Position numbers and translations under genes: made by a program
In this document: piece by piece, positions 58,191 to 64,000 of the stretch
How the letters are laid out: each line of letters begins with the position of its first letter
How positions within the stretch are numbered: position 1 is the stretch's first letter
Assembly: GCA_958298945.1 (NCBI GenBank)
Contig: OY282606.1
Location: 28,865,740-28,929,739 of the forward strand
Length of the DNA stretch: 64,000 bases
Direction: 5' to 3'
Source: Atherix ibis
Taxonomy: Eukaryota > Arthropoda > Insecta > Diptera > Athericidae
Notes under the pieces: model-generated
The model's input: only the letters and a program-made list of their open reading frames with translations
Told to the model about the DNA's origin: nothing
Database searches by the model: none

Positions 58191-59689
58191 TAACGGTCAA
58201 AATTTGCTTGAAAATTTTTCAAATTATAATAAAATCAGTATAATTTTGGAAATTTAATTAAATCAATTTCTTAAACATTTTATTAACACCAACAATAAAA
58301 TCTAATAAAACAAATTTAATTAGTTAATAAGAAAGTATAAAAATTATCAAAATTAAAGAAATCTTGGAGAACTACGGAATCTTGCTGATATGACCCTTTT
58401 AAGTTTTTACACTTTTACTAATACCAACAACAGTTTCCAACAATTACTCTTAGGCACAATGTTTTATTATTAACAGAACAGTTAGTTGCCTACAATTACA
58501 GTCGAAACGGTGTCAACTTCTTATTAATATCTTTTAGATCTGATAAAAATTTCATTGCACAATTTTTTCCACACTGTTTACATTGTTACCGGAAAAAAAC
58601 ATCCGCTGTTTGAACATAATAAAAAAATTCCTTAAAATGCCAATTCAAAAAACAAAATTCTTATCCCTTGTAGAAGTGCATTTTCAACCAAACTGAATTA
58701 GTTACTCAAAATGCAAAGAGCGGTTACATTGCATTTCGTTAGTGATGGATAGTCGAGTCGGAGTACTTCCATTGGTGGTATTGTTGGTGAAACAAGACTC
58801 GCATGTAAAAAAGCAATGAGGTCGTACAAGTGCAATAATTAAAATGGTTGCATTTCAGAGAGTCACCCAATATGCACTGGTAACTGTTCGGCAACAAAAT
58901 AAACTCGTATGTTATGTGAGCACTGGTCATTCTGCAATATGACGCCTCCTTAGCCACGATACCACACTAGAATTGCACGTCTTCTCCTTTACTGATATGT
59001 GTCCGAGTTTCAAACTTTAAAATTGGTGTGTTCCTCTGGTAGTTCTAAATTCGTCCTGGTTGTCCTAGTTTTGTAGCATATGATTCGGAAATGGTTTTTC
59101 CAGGTCTACAACTATGTATGTTTTTGCACATATGTCCACTATACGGAAATTCAAACACCATAAATACGAATATGAATGTGATTTTTGCACGATCTCCTCT
59201 TTTGTGGTGTTTATTTTGCAAAATAACCAAAGCTGGAAAAATCTTTTCCCACTAAACTTTATACTCTGCTGGATACTATGTTGGTACGCATTTTATTATC
59301 AGCAAACGTGCTAATATTGCCTGGATTCAGAAAGTATTTTTATTTATAGGCAAAAGACAAAAAAAAACAAACATGCATGGTGGTCGGTCTCATAACAAAT
59401 GTTATCTGAATTTTTAAGACATTGTTAACACTCTTAAATTCTATGTATTATGAGCTGTTGAAATGTTATCACTGTTCATATGAGACAACATTTGATAGAG
59501 AGAGCATTTCCGAACTTTTGTGTTCTAAATTTTATGTTTAAGTGGGTTTCGGCATTATTAAAAGAGATCAAAATTATTCAAAATATACTAAAACGAATAC
59601 GAGTATGTGCACACAAAAAAAAGGTTTTCATTATTCGGAGCTCAATCTTTAAAATTGAATAAAAACAGTTATATGTGTGCTATGGCGGA
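58191..59689. other. Unassigned DNA; less AT-rich part at 58690-59300
   Basis: No transposon motifs and no gene recognised. The more balanced segment looks single-copy within this window. Confidence 0.35.
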
Positions 59690-60070
59690 AATCTTTATTT
59701 CATATTGTATTAAAGTACAAATGGCCTCTGTGGCCGCTTCTTCCGCATAAATCGAGCTAAATCGCACCGATGGCTTGAATGATGCTGTTCACCTGCTCGA
59801 AAAGTATTGTCGATTTATTGGCATAGACCATTAATTTAACTCAAACCCATAGAAAAAAGTCTAAGGGCCTTAAATTTGCCTTAAAATTCACTTAAACTTA
59901 CTTCACACCGAACAGTAAGTTTTTCTGAATGCAAAGGAAGCTCCTAAAAAAATTGTAGTTGCTTTTTGTCGCGGATCCGTTAAATTTTCCTTGTTTACGT
60001 AGCCATTCAGCCAAAAATGCGATTCGTCGTTTTCTCGTTTAGTTCTCCTTGATTAAATGGTGGCTAAAGC
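59690..60070 (-). pseudogene. Tc1/mariner transposase remnant (family D), internally deleted
   Basis: On the minus strand near 60035-59985 the product reads NDESHFWLNGYVNKENL, the first catalytic Asp block with its usual following residues. After PLHSEKLTV-like sequence it jumps to LRPLDFFLWV and VYANKSTILFEQVNSIIQAI, the third catalytic Asp and the helix beyond it. The whole second-Asp region is deleted. A possible C-terminal CGRSGHRGHL follows. Motif spelling (DESHFWLNGYVNK) differs from families A, B and C, so this is another lineage. Non-functional. Confidence 0.75.
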
Positions 60071-60119
60071 AAATCAGAAATGTTTAAGAATAACAACGCT
60101 GTTATTTGAAAAGTCAATG

Positions 60120-60690
60120 TTATATACTGAAAAAAATTGAGCGACTTAAAGCTTTTTATGATATTTCTTTCAAAACAATTCGTTCGGTATGCAGTGGCGG
60201 AGTCGTTTTTTCCACTCTTCGTAGCAGTGCTGGAAGCGTCAACTAATATCGCCTACCCAGCTACTTGGTTACACTCCTTTGGATGTTATCGATAGTATCA
60301 AAATTATATCCTTCCAAAAGTGTTTTGAGCTTAAGGAACCAAAAAACATCACACGGAATTGGATCAGGTAAATAGGATGCTGGGGCATTATAGGAATCCT
60401 TTTTTAGACAAATATTTATTAATAAAAATTGCCGTGTGCATTATCATGGCGAGGCATCCAAGTGTCTCCAAAGTCCAATCGGACGCGAAAAATCCTTTTA
60501 TCTCAACCTTTCAAGTACTTTCTTATAAAAATAAGTCCTTGAAATGTTTCACAATTTCGATCTTGAAGGTTTGCCTACCACTGCTTTCCGGCCCTTAAAA
60601 AAATGCCTTTTGCCACTGAAAAACTTTTGCTCTTGATAATGGATTTTCACCATAGGACTCAGTGGACGTTTTTATAAGTGCACGATCATC
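60120..60690 (-). pseudogene. Mariner (DD34D) transposase deletion derivative
   Basis: On the minus strand it begins AYGENPLSRAKVFQWQKAFF (about 60660-60600), the conserved second half of the first helix-turn-helix domain of mariner transposases. It then loses most of the catalytic core and resumes with ASYLPDPIPCDVFWFLKLK (about 60390-60330), the third catalytic Asp block, and FQHCYEEWKKRLRHCI (about 60245-60195), the C-terminal signature. Frame changes separate the pieces. The first-Asp block is not visible and the HHDNAPAH block is only a faint trace. It is distinct from the mariners at 7507, 29361, 32608 and 45735. Confidence 0.8.
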
Positions 60691-60920
60691 GCTATATCTT
60701 CTATTGTATATACTTGGGCTTCTCCGTATAATAAAAATATAGTTATGACCACTTTTGGCGATGATACAGCAACCCTAGTAGTTGACACAGACATAACACA
60801 ATAGTGGGTAAACTTCAGAAAGGAACATGTGGAAAAATCAAGGATGAACTTAATATTAAATATAGAAAGGTGGTCTGGCTTCTCGGGCGCAGATCAAAGA
60901 AGTCAATACAGAATAAAATA
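60691..60920. other. Unassigned DNA
   Basis: Nothing recognised. Confidence 0.3.
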
Positions 60921-60923
60921 ATG

Positions 60924-61175
60924 CTTTACATTAAATACTAAAGCCAAACTGGGCTTACGGCAAACAACTAGGCACATGGCCGGTCTACTAATCCACGAAA
61001 CCCCAAAAATGGTAATCAGTCGTACTGCGCTCAGTCAATGATGCACGCCTTCTTCAGTCAATGATGCACGCCTTTACATTATATACTAAAGCCAATCTGG
61101 GCTTACGGCAAGCAACTAGGCACATGGTCCAGAAATGGTAGTCAGTCGTACTGCGCTCAGCCAATGATGCACGCC
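60924..61175. repeat. 148-bp tandem duplication with short internal duplication
   Basis: CTTTACATT is followed by AAATACTAAAGCCAA or its variant at 60924 and 61072. Both copies continue GGGCTTACGGCAA..CAACTAGGCACATGG and end AATGATGCACGCCTT. The second copy lacks about 25 bp. The end block CAGTCAATGATGCACGCCTT is repeated once more between the copies. Origin unknown. Confidence 0.85.
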
Positions 61176-62084
61176 TTTTTATTTTTGGTTGTATAATGAG
61201 GAAAGTTGGGGAGGGGGTATATAATTTAAATGGTCACTTAATTTTTTTTATTAAACTGTAACATTTTGCTATGAATTAAAGATTAGGTTTTTTTTTAAAA
61301 ATTGTTATTCAACGAATTTCCTTTCCAAGTTAAGTTCAAATAATAAATAGAATTTTTGACAAATACAAATTACATTCGGTACTACGAGTATTAAAACTTT
61401 TTATTTCTTCCAATAATTTATAATTGTTAATTTCTTTATAAACTCTTTATAGATAATTTCGAATTAATCAGTAATATACTTTTTTTTTAACTGTCATGAA
61501 TACAATCATTTATTGTATTGAATTGCCCCAAAAGATTTCCAAAGGTTATCAAACAAACTGTTTGCTTTTTCGACATCTTATCAAAAGTAAATGACATGAA
61601 ACAGTGAATAAATTATTCTTCTGTCAAAGTTGATGTTGTTCTATAAATATGGACTAGTTTATTTAAAGAGAATTCTCTAAAAGTACAGTCACATTATTAT
61701 TATAGGTGAATAGTCGTAAATAATAAAAAAATAAAAAAAAATTTCCCATTTTTTTTATCGCATTTCATTTTAACCCAAAACCATCCATAAGCGTGAAGTA
61801 TCAAATATCTTTTAAGTAAAAAGCTGTCTACTGGTAAAAGTTGACTGTCGTCTTTAACAAAAAAAGAAAGAAAAGACGCTACACCCTCTGTATAAGTACT
61901 TGTACGATTTGGTGGGCGAAAAGTGTATTTAAATATTTTTCTATGAATATTACATGAATGGGTAAAATGCTAAAGTTAATTTTTAAAAATATACTAGAAA
62001 ATCAATACAGATTAAAGGATTAACCCCTTCTTATCTCGAGACAGGGAAGCCAAAATTTTAATAGGTGTCAAGGGCGGCGTGTCA
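61176..62084. other. AT-rich non-coding DNA
   Basis: Nothing recognised. Confidence 0.5.
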
Positions 62085-62760
62085 GAGGTTGATGCACCAT
62101 ATCGTTTTTTATCGAATTTATGCTTCGAAAAGTAAAGTTAAATAGAACAAACTTTAATGTCAGATTTATTCGATTATATAGCTTGGATCTTGTCAGAATA
62201 TCATTCAAATGACTGTCAAAATACTTTTGGTGTAGGACTCGATTCCTATCAAGTAATTTTTAATGACTTTATCGCATATTTCGATTTGCTAAAATTTGGT
62301 CAATACTTTGACGGATGTTGGTTTTTTAATGGTCTATAAAGTTTGAAAATAATTTCCGTTAATAGGATTTTTTGCTTAACCCTACAAGAAAATATTCAAC
62401 GGGTCCAAATCGGATAAAATAAATCACGTTATTACGCGTTATCGTGTTTTGTTGCTCTTGTTGACAATCTTCAAGTTCAAGCCACAAAAAGTCATGTCAT
62501 TCAGAATAGACGGGAACTGTCTTGCCTTCTTCGTTTTTAAAGGAAAATTCATACCAGACAGTCACTTTTCGCCTGGCTTCTCTATAATAATTGTTGAATT
62601 TTCGAATTTTGATTATTGACATATCCATCGAGCGGGCAATGAGTTATTTTATATAAAATTTTAGGTAATGAAAAATTGCAAACCTTAAAATAAACAGATC
62701 TATTTGACAGCTATCAAAAAACAGGACTGTACTTTAGGAACCCACGAAATGGATAACTCT
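62085..62760 (-). mobile_element. Family A DD41D-type remnant
   Basis: The left terminal repeat is TTATCGAATTTATGCTTCG (62108-62126) followed by AAAAGTAAAGTT. The right end has TTTGACAGCTATCAAA (a one-base variant of the palindrome), CTGTACTTTAGGAACC and GAAATGGATAACTC. Both ends are present but the middle is shortened, and the second catalytic block is not recognisable. Confidence 0.8.
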
Positions 62761-62773
62761 GTTATTGAATAAA

Positions 62774-62814
62774 TTCTTAAGGAAAGTATTGTTCCCCAAT
62801 ACTTTCCTTAAGAA
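62774..62814. repeat. Perfect 18-bp hairpin with 5-nt loop
   Basis: TTCTTAAGGAAAGTATTG (62774-62791) is followed by a TTCCC loop and its exact reverse complement (62797-62814). It lies just outside the right end of the family A copy. It is not followed by a T-run, and nothing suggests a terminator. Confidence 0.95.
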
Positions 62815-63370
62815 AAATATACGTGCATGCAAGTGTCGAAATTCACCTTGTGTGCGTTGTATTTGCGTGAGTGAGAAGTTGTTACCACACCCACCTCCGG
62901 CACATATGCTTTAACTTATCCATAGTTTTATTATGTTGATAGGACGTTTAGTTGCATAGATATGGCTGTATAAGTGATAGTTTTTTGTATAAAGTCATCA
63001 TCTAATGCACAGCGTTAAGCATTGTACAATGTATATTTTTGCCTAGCTTAGTTCAGAAGCGTCGGATTGAGTTCGGGTTTGCTTCTAAACATGCCCCAGC
63101 GGTATGCGGTCGTTTTAGTATCAGAAGTATAACCCTCAGCCGATTGCTTCCTTCTCTCAGTAAAAATATAGATTTTTGCTTTGTTTGAGTTTTTGTTGTA
63201 ATTTTATGTTGAAAGAGTTTTACCTCTCAAATCCTACCCTTCTTTAGTCGTAGCTTCTTGGGAGTAGTACCATATTGTAGCCCCGGAAATTCCTGACTTG
63301 TCCATACCTATCTTGGTTACCCTAATCCCCCCTTTAGGCTTCTAGAACAAAAGTTCTGTTGGCTTGACAT
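62815..63370. other. Unassigned DNA
   Basis: This less AT-rich segment may be part of an unrecognised repeat. No motif that I can name. Confidence 0.3.
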
Positions 63371-63384
63371 TTTCAGGGTGAGCT

Positions 63385-63490
63385 TTGACGCCGACTGCAA
63401 CTTTGACGCAGACTTCAAAGCTTGACCGCAAATTTAAAGTCGTCCAGGGTTCTGACTTTGACGCTGACTGTAACTTTGACGTGACTGCAA
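63385..63490. repeat. Degenerate TTTGACGC..GACTGCAAC tandem repeat
   Basis: Phrases such as TTTGACGCCGACTGCAAC and TTTGACGCTGACTGTAAC recur several times. Period is irregular. Confidence 0.6.
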
Positions 63491-63552
63491 AGCTGGCTTC
63501 GTCCTTGTTCCCGCCTGAATATGCCCTGGTTTCCCACGTGAATTCGGTGCAG

Positions 63553-63650
63553 GCCATTTTATCGGATTTTTCCACGTGCTAGCCATTTTTTCAGATTTTT
63601 CCACGTGCTAGCCATTTTGTCGGATTTTTCCATGTGCTAGCCATATTTAC
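63553..63650. repeat. 29-bp minisatellite, three units and a partial fourth
   Basis: GCCATTTT..CGGATTTTTCC followed by ACGTGCTA starts at 63553, 63582, 63611 and 63640, at exact 29-bp spacing. Confidence 0.95.
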
Positions 63651-64000
63651 CCAATTTTCTAGTATTTCTGTACAAGAATTGCTCCTGCATGTTTATTAGC
63701 ATTGGGAAATAAATATTAATACTACTAATTTGTAGTCCTATAATTTCCTCATCCCCTCTACCAAGGACATCATATTGCCATCACACATAAAGGTACAATA
63801 CAATAATAACTATAATTTCACTAATACTTTCATTAAATATTTTAGCAAATTGAAAATCATACAAACGTTCAACTATACACTATCAAGCTTATCAATAGCA
63901 CATCCAACTCAGACATGTCATGCCATGTAGCCAACACTTTGCCAAGTTAGCATTAATATCTTTCGACCACATTACATTAATATTAGTGAGTGTAGAAGCA
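63651..64000. other. Unassigned DNA
   Basis: Nothing recognised up to the window edge. Confidence 0.4.

Noticed and set aside
60360..60375. CAGGTAAAT as a third ratchet point
   Set aside because: No pyrimidine tract precedes it and it lies inside a mariner remnant.
1..64000. A novel multi-gene system
   Set aside because: No set of intact neighbouring genes exists here. All recognisable coding sequence is decayed transposon.

Overview
The window is AT-rich (very roughly two-thirds A+T), has no operon-like gene packing, and holds many decayed copies of insect-type transposons: Tc1/mariner elements of the DD34D and DD41D groups, and Jockey-like and I-like non-LTR retrotransposons. This points to an insect, most likely a dipteran fly. 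I found no intact host protein-coding gene, tRNA, rRNA or CRISPR array. Essentially every recognisable coding stretch is a broken transposase or reverse transcriptase.

The best clue to the host context is two juxtaposed 3'/5' splice-site motifs on the + strand, at 1537|1538 and 11156|11157. Each is a pyrimidine tract followed by CAG|GTAAGT, the form of fly recursive-splicing (ratchet) points. If they are real, much of the window is one very long intron of a + strand gene whose exons lie outside it.

The dominant repeat, called family A here, is a DD41D ('rosa'-like) Tc1/mariner element with ends resembling TTCGGAAAGTAAAG. About 13 partial copies are present, roughly ten on the minus strand. 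Most are internally deleted, and several share Asn in place of the second catalytic Asp. One copy (52250-54065) contains a tandem array of transposase catalytic segments. Younger elements are nested in family A: a 907-bp mariner at 29361-30267 whose empty site survives at 57610-57625, a 443-bp mauritiana-type mariner remnant at 32608-33050, and an I-like retrotransposon at 48420-50105 with a 14-bp target duplication. A more complete DD41D element of another family (B) lies at 40463-41752.

Layout: 0.5-1.3 kb, tandem family A pieces; 4-4.7 kb, another WFQQDG-type transposase remnant (minus); 7.4-9.3 kb, mariner with duplicated inverted ends plus a second degenerate mariner; 12.6-14.2 kb, a 111-bp satellite and a related mariner remnant; 16.5-17.5 kb, possible non-LTR pieces; 18.7-21.6 kb, family A and an unclassified dimeric repeat; 24.3-26.5 kb, family A (+) and a Jockey-like fragment; 28.7-33.4 kb, nested family A and mariners; 34.2-36.5 kb, family A, I-like remnant (minus) and the dimeric repeat again; 38.8-41.8 kb, a MITE, family A and family B; 45.7-47.4 kb, mariner remnant and tandem duplications; 48.3-54.1 kb, nested retrotransposon and transposase array; 56.6-62.8 kb, more family A and two further transposase remnants; 63.4-63.7 kb, minisatellite. 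The rest is AT-rich and featureless to me. Nothing here forms a pathway; the interest lies in transposon decay, nesting, tandem amplification and possible recursive splicing.
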